Assembly: GCA_002329205.1 (NCBI GenBank)
Contig: DCTC01000002.1
Coordinates: forward strand, 423,141-487,140
Reading direction: 5' to 3'
From: Candidatus Roizmanbacteria bacterium UBA1450
Lineage (GTDB): Bacteria > Patescibacteriota > Microgenomatia > UBA1406 > GWC2-37-13
DNA: 64,000 nucleotides
The position numbers and the translations under genes are program-made. The notes under the pieces were generated by a model. It worked only from the letters and a program-made list of their open reading frames with translations. It was not told the origin of the DNA and made no database searches. Shown here piece after piece: positions 8,710 to 16,984 of the stretch. Each line of letters begins with the position of its first letter. Positions within the stretch are counted from its first letter, which is position 1.

Positions 8710-9132
8710 ATGCCACGAACTGAACTACCTCACCCTTCACCGATAATCGAAACTGTTGTCAGAAAAGATTACGGGATAAACACGGAAGAAATACTGAACG
8801 GAAGACTTGCCAGAATGGTATCAAATGGGCTACAGGTTGTAACCATTTGCAATCACGGAAGCGGACGAAGCTACAATGTTGCGAAGGAACTGACCCTGCA
8901 GGGAATTGGTGCAGTATGTCTCCAGGGAGGATTTGACGGGCTCAACGAACACACTGACCCATCATTACTCTCACCGATTTATTATGAACTGAATCAGGTA
9001 CCGAATGTCGGTATAGTGCTCACCAGGGAAGAACAACTCTATTACCTGGACCTTATAAATAACCTTCGTGCCTTCAGATATTCTTCTTCAGAATCTGCAC
9101 TCAGGAGTCTTCTTGCTCTGACCCAGGAGTAA
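8710..9132 (+). CDS. Rhodanese-like single-domain protein
   Basis: A 140-residue cytoplasmic protein. The stretch TICNHGSGRSYNVAKELTLQ followed by GAVCLQGGFDGL (about 44-76) fits the active-site loop and following helix of rhodanese domains (Cys, a short loop, Arg-Ser, then a strand and Gly-Gly). The loop CNHGSGR also resembles a phosphatase P-loop, so a Cys-based phosphatase cannot be excluded. The C-terminal 50 residues (VGIVLTREEQLYYLDLINNLRAF) are extra to the domain. Single gene with no clear operon partner. Confidence 0.6.
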   Translation: MPRTELPHPSPIIETVVRKDYGINTEEILNGRLARMVSNGLQVVTICNHGSGRSYNVAKELTLQGIGAVCLQGGFDGLNEHTDPSLLSPIYYELNQVPNVGIVLTREEQLYYLDLINNLRAFRYSSSESALRSLLALTQE

Positions 9133-9273
9133 CGAAGCCGTATCTCTCTTTAATAGTTGCATAACCTATAGTATAATAATGTATATAATTATGCTGTTTG
9201 TGTAGGTAGTAACGCATTTTCTACACGGAACACACGCACCGGGAGCCAAATCTCATATTTGATACAATACCAC

Positions 9274-10296
9274 ATGCGAAACACCCTGATCAATATTCTA
9301 AAAGCAGTATTTTATTTTATGCTTTTTATTGCCGTTATGGCATTCATTTCGGGTGTTGTGATGCTCACATGGAAACCTCAATTTGTCATCGATCAAATTC
9401 AGAAGTACTTGGTCAAACCTACACCCATCGAGCAAGTTCCTTTGAAAGGGATCGGAATACTCGGTGACAGCCAGTCAGATGAATACCGTGCGGATGATAA
9501 AAGGGGAGCGAACTACCCCACATCAACTTATAGCTGGGTTGAAATTCTTGCTCAAGAACGAAATCTCAACTTCGGAGAATGGAATTATTATGAAGAACCT
9601 AGGAGACAAGGGTTTAAATACAATTTTGCCCGCTCAGGAGCAACAGCACAGACAATGATTGATCAAGGCCAGCATACGGGATTGGCTCAATATGTACAAA
9701 GCGGAGAAGTAACTACCGTAATCATTTATATCGGTGCGAACGATTTTGCACCGTACTTGTATGACAACGCCTACAGTGCAATTTATCATAATGAAATAAG
9801 CAGATCTGAAATAATTGAGAAAGAGAATAATATTGTAGCAAATATTGATACTGCAATCGATACCCTCCAGGAGGCAGGTAGCCCAAAGATATTTATAGTA
9901 ACCATACCGGACTGGGGGAACCACACTGCTGTAAAAGTCGGATTCCCTCTGCCACACCAGAGATATCGAGTCAGCACTGTTATCAATGAAACTAATGCAA
10001 AAATTAACGAACTCGCGGAACGTCAAAACGTAGAGATTATTGAAATCAATGAATTTTATCACAGTCTGAGAGGAAATGATGCGTCTTACCACGTACGAAT
10101 CGGAGATGTCATTCTTGAACAATTTTTATCTCAGAATAATCCGCGAAATATTTTCCTGTCAGACGGTGTCCATCCGGGAACAGCCATAAACGGACTTTTT
10201 GCCAATTTTATACTGAATAAGATTAATCCACATCTTGCAAACCCTGTAGATACACTCACAGAAAAAGAAATTCTGTCAGTATCAGGATTAGACTGA
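9274..10296 (+). CDS. Membrane-anchored SGNH/GDSL-type hydrolase
   Basis: A 340-residue protein with one N-terminal membrane segment (AVFYFMLFIAVMAFISGVVM, about 8-30), so the catalytic domain is probably outside the cell. SGNH blocks are in order: GILGDSQSDE (nucleophile Ser), FARSGATAQT (Gly), IYIGANDF (Asn) and SDGVHPGTAING (Asp and His). Likely an esterase or acetylesterase acting on surface glycans or lipids; substrate unknown. The ATG at 9274 is chosen over an upstream TTG because TACAAT at 9263-9268 lies 5 nt before it, matching the leaderless pattern. Confidence 0.82.
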   Translation: MRNTLINILKAVFYFMLFIAVMAFISGVVMLTWKPQFVIDQIQKYLVKPTPIEQVPLKGIGILGDSQSDEYRADDKRGANYPTSTYSWVEILAQERNLNFGEWNYYEEPRRQGFKYNFARSGATAQTMIDQGQHTGLAQYVQSGEVTTVIIYIGANDFAPYLYDNAYSAIYHNEISRSEIIEKENNIVANIDTAIDTLQEAGSPKIFIVTIPDWGNHTAVKVGFPLPHQRYRVSTVINETNAKINELAERQNVEIIEINEFYHSLRGNDASYHVRIGDVILEQFLSQNNPRNIFLSDGVHPGTAINGLFANFILNKINPHLANPVDTLTEKEILSVSGLD

Positions 10297-10349
10297 TTAT
10301 TTACGACTTAGCTTGCAATTTTGAGCTCAGTTTTATAGACTATAGGTCT

Positions 10350-10730
10350 ATGGAACGCAGATTTACAAGACGTGAACTATTGACAGGAGCCAAAAATGTA
10401 GGCATAGGACTCCTATTGTCTCATGGAATACGACTATATCGTGAAGATCCCACCGCAGAAAATCATGTATGTAATATCGTCAATACAATGTACCAGAACC
10501 TACCCCAAGATCTTCAAACTGAGTTAGATAATCAATTTGACGATACATTTGAAACTGATTTTCGAGAGACATACTGCAATGCTGCCCCGACATTGGAAAT
10601 ATCGGTCGGTGTTACCCAGGCAACCGGCATCAATACTTTTCGCATACTTGGCTTTGTATGGCAAAGCATGCATAACTATGTACTTCGTATTTCAGGTACT
10701 GACGATGACACTGTCAGCTCAAATTCATAA
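10350..10730 (+). CDS. Hypothetical protein with twin-arginine-like N-terminus
   Basis: 126 residues, no recognised family. The N-terminus MERRFTRRELLTGAKNVGIGLLLSHG has a twin Arg followed by a mildly hydrophobic stretch, as in a Tat signal, but it lacks the full S-R-R-x-F-L-K consensus. The rest is acidic with two Cys (HVCNIVN, ETYCNAA) that could form a disulphide if exported. It follows the SGNH hydrolase by 53 nt in the same direction, with a TATAGG-like box 3 nt (or TATAGA 10 nt) before the ATG. Confidence 0.55.
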   Translation: MERRFTRRELLTGAKNVGIGLLLSHGIRLYREDPTAENHVCNIVNTMYQNLPQDLQTELDNQFDDTFETDFRETYCNAAPTLEISVGVTQATGINTFRILGFVWQSMHNYVLRISGTDDDTVSSNS

Positions 10731-10798
10731 TTGACTTATTTATTACAGATCTTTCATGTATTTGATGTAAAGTAGCAATATTACCTGTTTATACGAAT

Positions 10799-11131
10799 AT
10801 GATAGGCAGATTTATTCTGACTTTGACTCATCTTATCTTGGGGTTTATAACACTCATTCTTGCTGTCCGTTTACTCCTTAAATTATTTGCGGCAAGTACA
10901 GCAGCACCATTTGTACGATGGGTATATGAGACAAGTCAACCTCTTCTTGCTCCTTTTGAAGGGATGTTCCCGACTACCGTAGCAAATGGTTTCGTTATTG
11001 AAATATCCACTCTTTTTGCACTTCTTGTGTATGCATTTGCCGGATATATAATCGAAGAGGTCATCTCTTACCTGACTTACCATCGAACGCGCCTACGTGA
11101 GAGACACGAAGTCATCGAAGAAGAAGTCTAG
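10799..11131 (+). CDS. YggT family membrane protein
   Basis: 110 residues with two membrane segments (THLILGFITLILAVRLLLKLF and STLFALLVYAFAGYIIEEVI) and the family pattern between them: FVRWVYETSQPLLAPFEGMFP. YggT proteins are small inner-membrane proteins whose function is not settled; links to cell shape, division or ion stress have been proposed in other bacteria. The C-terminus is acidic and basic by turns (RERHEVIEEEV) and probably cytoplasmic. Confidence 0.82.
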   Translation: MIGRFILTLTHLILGFITLILAVRLLLKLFAASTAAPFVRWVYETSQPLLAPFEGMFPTTVANGFVIEISTLFALLVYAFAGYIIEEVISYLTYHRTRLRERHEVIEEEV

Positions 11132-11141
11132 TAGGTATCGA

Positions 11142-11186
11142 ATCTTCATAAAATCTTCATAACCCATTTAGTACTATTCCTATAGA
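11142..11186 (+). promoter_or_regulatory. Direct-repeat activator site and promoter of the redox/metal operon
   Basis: Two exact copies of ATCTTCATAA (11142-11151 and 11153-11162) are spaced by 11 bp, one helical turn. The second copy covers the position expected for a -35 box, and a TATAGA -10 lies at 11181-11186. OmpR/PhoB-type regulators bind tandem direct repeats with this spacing, and such a regulator is encoded later in the operon (14426-15091), so autoregulation is likely. The promoter has a 19-nt leader before the ATG. Confidence 0.6.
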
Positions 11187-11205
11187 TAATAATTATTTTA
11201 TATCT

Positions 11206-11703
11206 ATGGACAAAAAAGTACTCATGATCGGAGTATTAATTTCATTCTTACTCATATTCGGATCTTATGTAGCGATAACGAAAACAACTAAACCGGATAT
11301 TGCAGCTAAAGCGTATTCAAAAGATGATATTTCGAGACCGCGATTGGAGGTGGAAAACACATTTATGGATATGGGAAAGATTAAAGTATCTGAAGAAAAA
11401 ACGGCCGCTTTCACGGTAAAAAACGCAGGGGAACGGCCGCTTCAGCTCCTCGATATATCATCAAGCTGCGGCTGTACCGTCGGAAAAGTCATCTATAAAG
11501 GGCAGGAAAGTGAAGAGTTTGGCATGCACAGTGCAGGTGACTTCCAGTCAGAAATTGAGCCAGGTACCGAAGCTACCGTTGAGGTAATCTACCGTCCGTA
11601 CGTCATGCCTGTATATGGTGAGGTCGGACGCGAAGTATATGTCTCAACAAATGATCCTGAAACTCCCAAGCTTGTACTACAAGTTAAGGCATATGTCGAA
11701 TAA
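11206..11703 (+). CDS. DUF1573 membrane-anchored Ig-like protein
   Basis: A 165-residue protein with an N-terminal anchor (LMIGVLISFLLIFGSYVAI) and an extracytoplasmic beta-sandwich. DUF1573 hallmarks are MDMGKIKVSEEKTAAFTVKN and LDISSSCGCTVG (Cys pair at about 87-89), then EVIYRP and VYVSTNDPETPKLVLQVKAYVE. Molecular function of the family is unknown. Its stop overlaps the start of the CcdA-like gene (TAATGG), suggesting the exposed Cys pair works with that thiol-electron carrier. First gene of a six-gene run ending with a two-component system. Confidence 0.85.
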   Translation: MDKKVLMIGVLISFLLIFGSYVAITKTTKPDIAAKAYSKDDISRPRLEVENTFMDMGKIKVSEEKTAAFTVKNAGERPLQLLDISSSCGCTVGKVIYKGQESEEFGMHSAGDFQSEIEPGTEATVEVIYRPYVMPVYGEVGREVYVSTNDPETPKLVLQVKAYVE

Positions 11704-12539
11704 TGGATACCGGTTTTCTCTTCGGAATATCATTAACCGCCTCCTTCCTTGCGGGTGTGCTGGCTCTTTTTGCGCCATGCTGCATCACATTTCTTTTCCC
11801 GACATACCTCGGGACAATATTCAAATCTTCCTCAGATGAATCCTCGAGCGGACAAGCAAAAGTTATGTATTACACGTTTATTTTTGCACTGGGTCTCTCG
11901 TTTATCCTTGTACCGGTTGCTCTCGGTTTTAAGTTTATTATTTTTTTCCTAGATACCTTTCACGCAGAAGTGTACTATGCAGGTGCAGCCATACTCATAT
12001 TTATGGGAATTATGACCATCAAACCTCTATTTCATATTCCCCAGTTCTTTCATCACGAGCCAAAGCTGGACAAGAACATAAATACCGGATCTGTGTTCGG
12101 GCTGGGGATTATGTCCGGTCTTACTTCATCCTGTTGTGCTCCGGTACTTTTTGCGGCAGTAACTCTCACATCTCTTTCGCCTTCCATTCTGCAGGCTTTT
12201 TTTGTCGCAATTGCGTATGTCCTCGGGATAGTATTCCCGTTATTCATACTGTCACTTGGTTATAAGAAAACAACGCAAAAACTATCGGGAAAAACACGCA
12301 TAAAGATATATAAAGTATTTCAGTATCTGGGAGCGGCAGTATTTATGTTGACGGGTGTCCTTATAGCAATATTTAACTATATGGGGAAGATCAATATGAG
12401 TGATATGAGCGGGTATAGTACCGTTTTAAGAATTATGATTTTTGAAATAGCTAAATACTTTCAAAACCCGTTACTCGATCTCTTAGTATTCTTCATTGTT
12501 CTTTTAGTCTTTTATAAATTACTCAGAAGAAGCGTATGA
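11703..12539 (+). CDS. CcdA/DsbD-type transmembrane thiol-electron transporter
   Basis: 278 residues, about seven membrane segments. Paired Cys in the first and fourth segments (LFAPCCITFLFPTYLG, about 20-35; SSCCAPVLFAA, about 139-149) fit the redox pair that moves electrons from cytoplasmic thioredoxin across the membrane in CcdA, DsbD and ScsB. Both sites carry an unusual double Cys. A long His-containing loop (FHIPQFFHHEPKLDKN) follows segment three. Overlaps its neighbours by 1 and 4 nt. Likely keeps the exported Cys proteins of this operon reduced. Confidence 0.84.
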   Translation: MDTGFLFGISLTASFLAGVLALFAPCCITFLFPTYLGTIFKSSSDESSSGQAKVMYYTFIFALGLSFILVPVALGFKFIIFFLDTFHAEVYYAGAAILIFMGIMTIKPLFHIPQFFHHEPKLDKNINTGSVFGLGIMSGLTSSCCAPVLFAAVTLTSLSPSILQAFFVAIAYVLGIVFPLFILSLGYKKTTQKLSGKTRIKIYKVFQYLGAAVFMLTGVLIAIFNYMGKINMSDMSGYSTVLRIMIFEIAKYFQNPLLDLLVFFIVLLVFYKLLRRSV

Positions 12540-13000
12540 AAAAAATAATACTACTTCTGACTTTCATATTTCTAATATTACTTATTCCCCGCAACAGTAA
12601 TGCTCAGATGATGTGGAGAAACGGGACGTATGATGACAGCCGATGTACTCAATCTGATGAGTACTATGAAGAAAAAGGGGATGAATTCATGAAACAGATG
12701 ATGGGTGAAGAGCAGGATGAGCTCATGGAAAAGCAAATGGGTCCTGAACTTTCCAAAGAAATGCATATTCGTATGGGGAAAGTCCAAGACGGATGTCTCA
12801 GCGGCAATTCAACCTATGGGAGGAACGGATACATGATGCCTATGGTGAGATGGAATATGATGTACGGATACAGTTATCCCGGGTATTTCGGCGGTGTATT
12901 CTCTCTGTATCACATTGTGTTTTCAGTATTGATACTTGTCATTTTTCTTTTGATCATTATATTTCTTTGGAAGAAAATCAATGAAATAAACAGGAAATAA
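12536..13000 (+). CDS. Met-rich exported protein with C-terminal membrane anchor
   Basis: 154 residues: N-terminal signal (IILLLTFIFLILLIP), an outside domain unusually rich in Met with two Cys (MMWRNGTYDDSRC, FMKQMMGEEQDELMEKQMG, YMMPMVRWNMMYGYSY), then a membrane segment (HIVFSVLILVIFLLIIIFLW) and a basic tail. Met-rich segments with a Cys pair outside the membrane are typical of copper(I)-binding proteins, so a metal-handling role is inferred; no family was recognised. Overlaps the CcdA-like gene by 4 nt, the next gene starts 21 nt on. Confidence 0.65.
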   Translation: MKKIILLLTFIFLILLIPRNSNAQMMWRNGTYDDSRCTQSDEYYEEKGDEFMKQMMGEEQDELMEKQMGPELSKEMHIRMGKVQDGCLSGNSTYGRNGYMMPMVRWNMMYGYSYPGYFGGVFSLYHIVFSVLILVIFLLIIIFLWKKINEINRK

Positions 13001-13021
13001 TTATTAATTAATTTTTTATAA

Positions 13022-14413
13022 ATGAAAGAAATCAGAAAAACGCTCGATAAGGTATATAGTCAACCAAGTTATGTTACTCTATCAGGATTTATATTTAGTA
13101 CTTTTATGCTGCTTGACTACTTTCTCCTTACCCGAACAACATCATGGCAGCGTTTCATTCAGGATAATAATTCGACTTTTACTCTCGCAACTCTTGTCTT
13201 GAGCTTTATCAACAATGTATTTATCGCAATTGTAATGACAGCCCTTGTTTACGTTTTTGAAAAAATAAAACAAAAATCGCACACCGAAATGGCAAATTCT
13301 ACCATGGGTGTGTTTTTAAGTTTGGTATCGGTTGGGTGTGCGGTGTGTGGAGGATTCCTTTTGCCACTGCTTGGAATCGCCGCTTCACTCACAGCATTTC
13401 CTTTCCTCGGACTTGAAATCAAAATTCTTTCTATTGTCCTTCTCTACTACTCGTTCAGTATTTTATCTCTCAGGATTAACGGACATCTTAAAAGTCAATC
13501 ATTTAAGAGATCATTTTTGATTGGACTTGCGTTTGTCCTGGTAGTCTATGTCATACCTCGCCTTGATATTGAATACAAAGCATTCGGCACTCTTGCTGCA
13601 AAACCGATTGATTCTTCCAGAAATGAAGGAGCTGATTCTGAGTTGTTCGAACAAATAAATCCTGCGAACGGTTATGAACTGCCTGTCACTTTTGGCGATC
13701 TCGGACCACGTATGCTTTCAATGGGTGTCATTGATAAAGATAAATTCATCGAAGTATATGAACAAAATCAGCAGCCGCTGACTGATGAGCAAATAAAAAT
13801 TCTGACACAGGGATCTGATGAAAAGGTAACAATCACCCGTGAAAACTCATACTTTCTCCTGAACTTCTTTTGGGCAGCCGGACTAGGGAATAAATCAAAA
13901 GTCCTGACCGAAGGAGATATGATGCAATACGGAAACGGGCGGGCGGGCGGATTCGCTTCAACCGGCGGATGGAGTCTGGCAAAAAGTGATCCAATGGATT
14001 ATTACGCCAAAGAAGCGTTGATTCCAATGACAGCAGAACAGGAGGCTTTGGTGGAAAGTGTCGCTTCAAATATATATCGTCCATGCTGCGGGAACTCTAC
14101 AGCATTTCCCGATTGTAATCACGGGATGGCTCTTCTCTCCGTTCTCCAGCTAATGGCCAGTCAAGGAGCAACGGAGGATGAAATGTATCAGGCAGGAAAA
14201 TATTTCAGCGCGTTCTGGTTCCCGAGTAATTACTATGATTTGGCACTTTATTTCCAGAATAAAGAGCAAACCGAATTTAAGGATCTTGATCCACGTAAAC
14301 TACTGAGCGCTGAGTATTCATCATCACAGGGATGGGGAAGAGCTAAGCAATGGCTTCAGGATCAGGGGATAGTCGAACAACCACCCCGAGGAGGAGGAGG
14401 TTGCGGAGTATGA
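13022..14413 (+). CDS. Cys-rich membrane protein of the redox/metal operon
   Basis: 463 residues, no named family recognised. The N-terminal 180 residues hold about five or six membrane segments, one with a CxxC (SVGCAVCGGFLLPLLGIAAS, about 103-122) reminiscent of MerT/MerC-type metal carriers. The C-terminal part is soluble and has NIYRPCCGNSTAFPDCNHGM (about 350-369), with three Cys and a His, and ends in GGGGCGV with a Cys three residues from the end. Metal or thiol binding is likely. Followed after 12 nt by the response regulator, so sensing and function are linked. Confidence 0.7.
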   Translation: MKEIRKTLDKVYSQPSYVTLSGFIFSTFMLLDYFLLTRTTSWQRFIQDNNSTFTLATLVLSFINNVFIAIVMTALVYVFEKIKQKSHTEMANSTMGVFLSLVSVGCAVCGGFLLPLLGIAASLTAFPFLGLEIKILSIVLLYYSFSILSLRINGHLKSQSFKRSFLIGLAFVLVVYVIPRLDIEYKAFGTLAAKPIDSSRNEGADSELFEQINPANGYELPVTFGDLGPRMLSMGVIDKDKFIEVYEQNQQPLTDEQIKILTQGSDEKVTITRENSYFLLNFFWAAGLGNKSKVLTEGDMMQYGNGRAGGFASTGGWSLAKSDPMDYYAKEALIPMTAEQEALVESVASNIYRPCCGNSTAFPDCNHGMALLSVLQLMASQGATEDEMYQAGKYFSAFWFPSNYYDLALYFQNKEQTEFKDLDPRKLLSAEYSSSQGWGRAKQWLQDQGIVEQPPRGGGGCGV

Positions 14414-14425
14414 TATAGTAGATCT

Positions 14426-15091
14426 ATGAGAATCCTCATTGTAGAAGACGAGAAAAAGCTATCAGATAATATGAAAAAAGGGTTAATAGAATCCGGATAC
14501 GCAGTAGACCAAGCCTTCGACGGAGATGAGGGATTGTATCTAGCTGAATCTGAAAATTATGATCTTATAATTTTAGACATAATGCTCCCTAAAATGAACG
14601 GCCTTAGAGTATGCACAGAATTGCGAAGAAAAGGCACGATTACACCAATTTTGATGCTAACTGCAAAGACTCGAGTAGAGGATAAAGTAATCGGTCTTGA
14701 ATCGGGTGCAGATGATTACCTTGCAAAGCCCTTTGAATTTGCAGAACTCAAAGCACGAATTCAAGCTCTGATCAGGAGGTCAGTACAGCAACCTACATCA
14801 GTTATCTCACTTGGCAATATTGAAATTGATACCGTAAAGCACAAAGTAACAAAGAATCAAACTGAAATTAACTTGACGCCAAAAGAGTTTGCAATACTTG
14901 AATTCCTGGCCCGACATAAAGATGAAGTGGTAACCCGGACACAAATCATCGAACATGTATGGGATTACAACTTTGACAGTTTATCCAATGTGGTTGATGT
15001 ATTTATGGCATCTCTGCGAAAAAAACTTCGTGAGAAAAACCTTATTCAGACGATACATGGAGTTGGGTACAAATTAAACACCCTCGAATGA
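14426..15091 (+). CDS. OmpR-family response regulator (CusR-like)
   Basis: 221 residues. Receiver domain 1-115 with the acidic pair VEDE, phospho-acceptor Asp in LIILDIMLPKMNG (about 51), Thr in MLTAK and Lys in YLAKPFEFAEL. The winged-helix DNA-binding domain covers about 125-221 (LTPKEFAILEFLA, VVDVFMASLRKKL, IHGVGYKL). Order and sequence style resemble CusR/PcoR copper-response regulators. Its likely target is the tandem repeat at 11142-11162 at the head of its own operon. Stop overlaps the kinase start by 4 nt (ATGA). Confidence 0.9.
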   Translation: MRILIVEDEKKLSDNMKKGLIESGYAVDQAFDGDEGLYLAESENYDLIILDIMLPKMNGLRVCTELRRKGTITPILMLTAKTRVEDKVIGLESGADDYLAKPFEFAELKARIQALIRRSVQQPTSVISLGNIEIDTVKHKVTKNQTEINLTPKEFAILEFLARHKDEVVTRTQIIEHVWDYNFDSLSNVVDVFMASLRKKLREKNLIQTIHGVGYKLNTLE

Positions 15092-16101
15092 TGAAACTAT
15101 CCTTTTTTAAAAGTCTGAATAACAAATTATTTGGCTGGTATATCGGGAGCCTTATAATCTTATCTGTCTTTTTTTATGTTGGCGTTCATATTCTTGCAAT
15201 CCCTCGAGGTACAGAACTTTTTTTTCTACTATTTTTTCTGCTTGCGATTATTGGATTTGCCATTATTTACAATATCACAAATGACCTCACGTACCTAACT
15301 AAAAAGATAAAAGAGATTTCGCATGAAAATCTCCGTGATCGGATAGTAGATATCAAACGTGATGATGAACTGGGGGAGCTTGCCACAGCTTTCAACAATC
15401 TGTTAAATCGCCTCGATGAAGCATTTAAACGGGAACAGCAATTTATCGGTGATGTCGCCCATGAATTAAAAACCCCTATTGCGACCATGCGAAGCGCCCT
15501 TGAGGTTGCCATTTCAAAAGATCGTTCAAATGATGAATATAAGAAAGTTATTCATGATTCAATTATAGAAACCAACCACATTTCGTCTACATTAAAAAAT
15601 GTATTGGATTTAGCGTGGTCAGAGACTCCTCACGAACAGAAACATTTTGTAAAGCTGAACCTCAGTAAACTTACTACCGAATTAATAGATATCGCAGATA
15701 AATTAGCATCTTCGAGACTTCAGAATGTCCGTTCAAATGTCTCATCTAAAATTTATATCAACGGATATGAAGAAAGGCTTGCTCGCGGAATCATTAATAT
15801 TATTGAAAATGCAATTAAATATACGCCTCCAAAAGGAATAATCACCGTACAATTATCGAAAAAAAATGACAGAGCAGTTTTAACAGTCAGAGATACCGGT
15901 CAAGGAATTCTTGCCACTGACATTCCTCATATATTTGACAGATTCTATCGCGGATCTACAACCGACAATGTTTTCGGTTCAGGTATTGGTCTCTCAATTA
16001 CCAAATCAATAGTCAACCTTCATCATGGAAGCATTGATGTAAAAAGTCAGCCCGGCAAAGGAACAATATTTACTATAAAACTGCCTCTTTCTGAAAACTG
16101 A
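15088..16101 (+). CDS. Sensor histidine kinase
   Basis: 337 residues. Two N-terminal membrane segments separated by only about ten residues (HILAIPRGTELF), so signal is probably sensed within the membrane rather than by an external domain. A HAMP linker (about 70-115) follows, then HisKA with the phospho-acceptor His in VAHELKTPIATMR (about 128), and the ATPase with N box NIIENAIKYTPP, G1 VRDTGQGI, F box FDRFYRG and G2 GSGIGLSI. Partner of the regulator at 14426. The small sensor region fits one reporting on the metal/redox membrane proteins upstream. Confidence 0.9.
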   Translation: MMKLSFFKSLNNKLFGWYIGSLIILSVFFYVGVHILAIPRGTELFFLLFFLLAIIGFAIIYNITNDLTYLTKKIKEISHENLRDRIVDIKRDDELGELATAFNNLLNRLDEAFKREQQFIGDVAHELKTPIATMRSALEVAISKDRSNDEYKKVIHDSIIETNHISSTLKNVLDLAWSETPHEQKHFVKLNLSKLTTELIDIADKLASSRLQNVRSNVSSKIYINGYEERLARGIINIIENAIKYTPPKGIITVQLSKKNDRAVLTVRDTGQGILATDIPHIFDRFYRGSTTDNVFGSGIGLSITKSIVNLHHGSIDVKSQPGKGTIFTIKLPLSEN

Positions 16102-16152
16102 CTTTTTACAAATATAAAGAAGTTTTTAATATGTAAACTTCGGTAAATACAT

Positions 16153-16181
16153 CTAGAAGATTCTAGGAGAATTTCTATAAT
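16153..16181 (+). promoter_or_regulatory. Promoter with palindromic operator
   Basis: CTAGAA-GA-TTCTAG (16153-16166) is a perfect inverted repeat lying over the -35 position of TATAAT at 16176-16181. The downstream ATG at 16191 is 9 nt after the box. A repressor bound to the palindrome would block RNA polymerase. The repressor is not identified in the window. Confidence 0.5.
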
Positions 16182-16190
16182 GAATAGTAG

Positions 16191-16976
16191 ATGTTAGATC
16201 TGGAGGCACCACGCGCAGTACAGTTTATCAATACCTTTGCAGGAGCATATGCTCAAACTCACGATTACAAACCTGCGCATCATCGCGATAAACTTGTATG
16301 TCTTCCGCAAGATGGATTCACTGATAGACGGAAAGAAGTACTGACCAACTTCATTAAATCTCATGGACTAACGCGCAAAGATGATCCGCGGGCTTTTTTT
16401 GCCGAATGGGCTTCTTATATTTGTCTATTCGATCCCCTCGCAGAATCAGGATTTGATATCGAATTGGCCCCGGAAGAATTGGAAACAGGAGAACCCGGAA
16501 GACGGGGAATAGATTTAGTATTGTCAGAGAACAGTGAATTGCCGATACCGCTATTGGGGATAAATGTGAAACTCCAACGCTTACCGCCGGCACAGATTTC
16601 CGAGAGTCATCGCTTTGATCCGATTATCTGTGGACCTTCACTCAATGTTTCCTTAGGCAATTGGGAAATATTAACAAGGGAACAGGAATCAAAAAAGATC
16701 AGGGAGTGGATCAATGAGCTTGCACTGCCAAAAATTATTGATACCGGAAAGATCCCATATCTGCGGTCTTTGCGCCAGTATATTGTGTCGGGAATAAAAA
16801 ACACACTTGACATTTATACCTGGAAAGCAGATCAGCTTCAGAAGGGAAACTACGTTCCCAACGAACATCAGAGACATCTTTTTCCAAGAAATGAAGAAGA
16901 TAGACAAGTTTTTATGCATAAACTGCACACAGTTCATCAACTATTTTCAGAGCTGGAAAATCGAAATAGTATATAA
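16191..16976 (+). CDS. Hypothetical protein, possible PD-(D/E)XK nuclease fold
   Basis: 261 residues, family not recognised. The segment RRGIDLVLSENSELPIPLLG then INVKLQRL (about 104-131) has the spacing of a PD-(D/E)XK core: Asp on one strand, then an x-Lys on the next with Asn in place of the usual Glu. The rest is helical and soluble (WASYICLFDPLAESGFDIEL, REWINELALPKIIDTGKIPY). It stands behind its own palindrome-containing promoter and precedes a small secreted protein by 8 nt. A nuclease role is only a suggestion from this motif. Confidence 0.5.
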   Translation: MLDLEAPRAVQFINTFAGAYAQTHDYKPAHHRDKLVCLPQDGFTDRRKEVLTNFIKSHGLTRKDDPRAFFAEWASYICLFDPLAESGFDIELAPEELETGEPGRRGIDLVLSENSELPIPLLGINVKLQRLPPAQISESHRFDPIICGPSLNVSLGNWEILTREQESKKIREWINELALPKIIDTGKIPYLRSLRQYIVSGIKNTLDIYTWKADQLQKGNYVPNEHQRHLFPRNEEDRQVFMHKLHTVHQLFSELENRNSI

Positions 16977-16984
16977 TAAAAAAT

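Noticed and set aside
9634..10122. 162-residue frame opposite the SGNH gene
   Set aside because: Antisense to conserved SGNH blocks; composition like a shadow frame.
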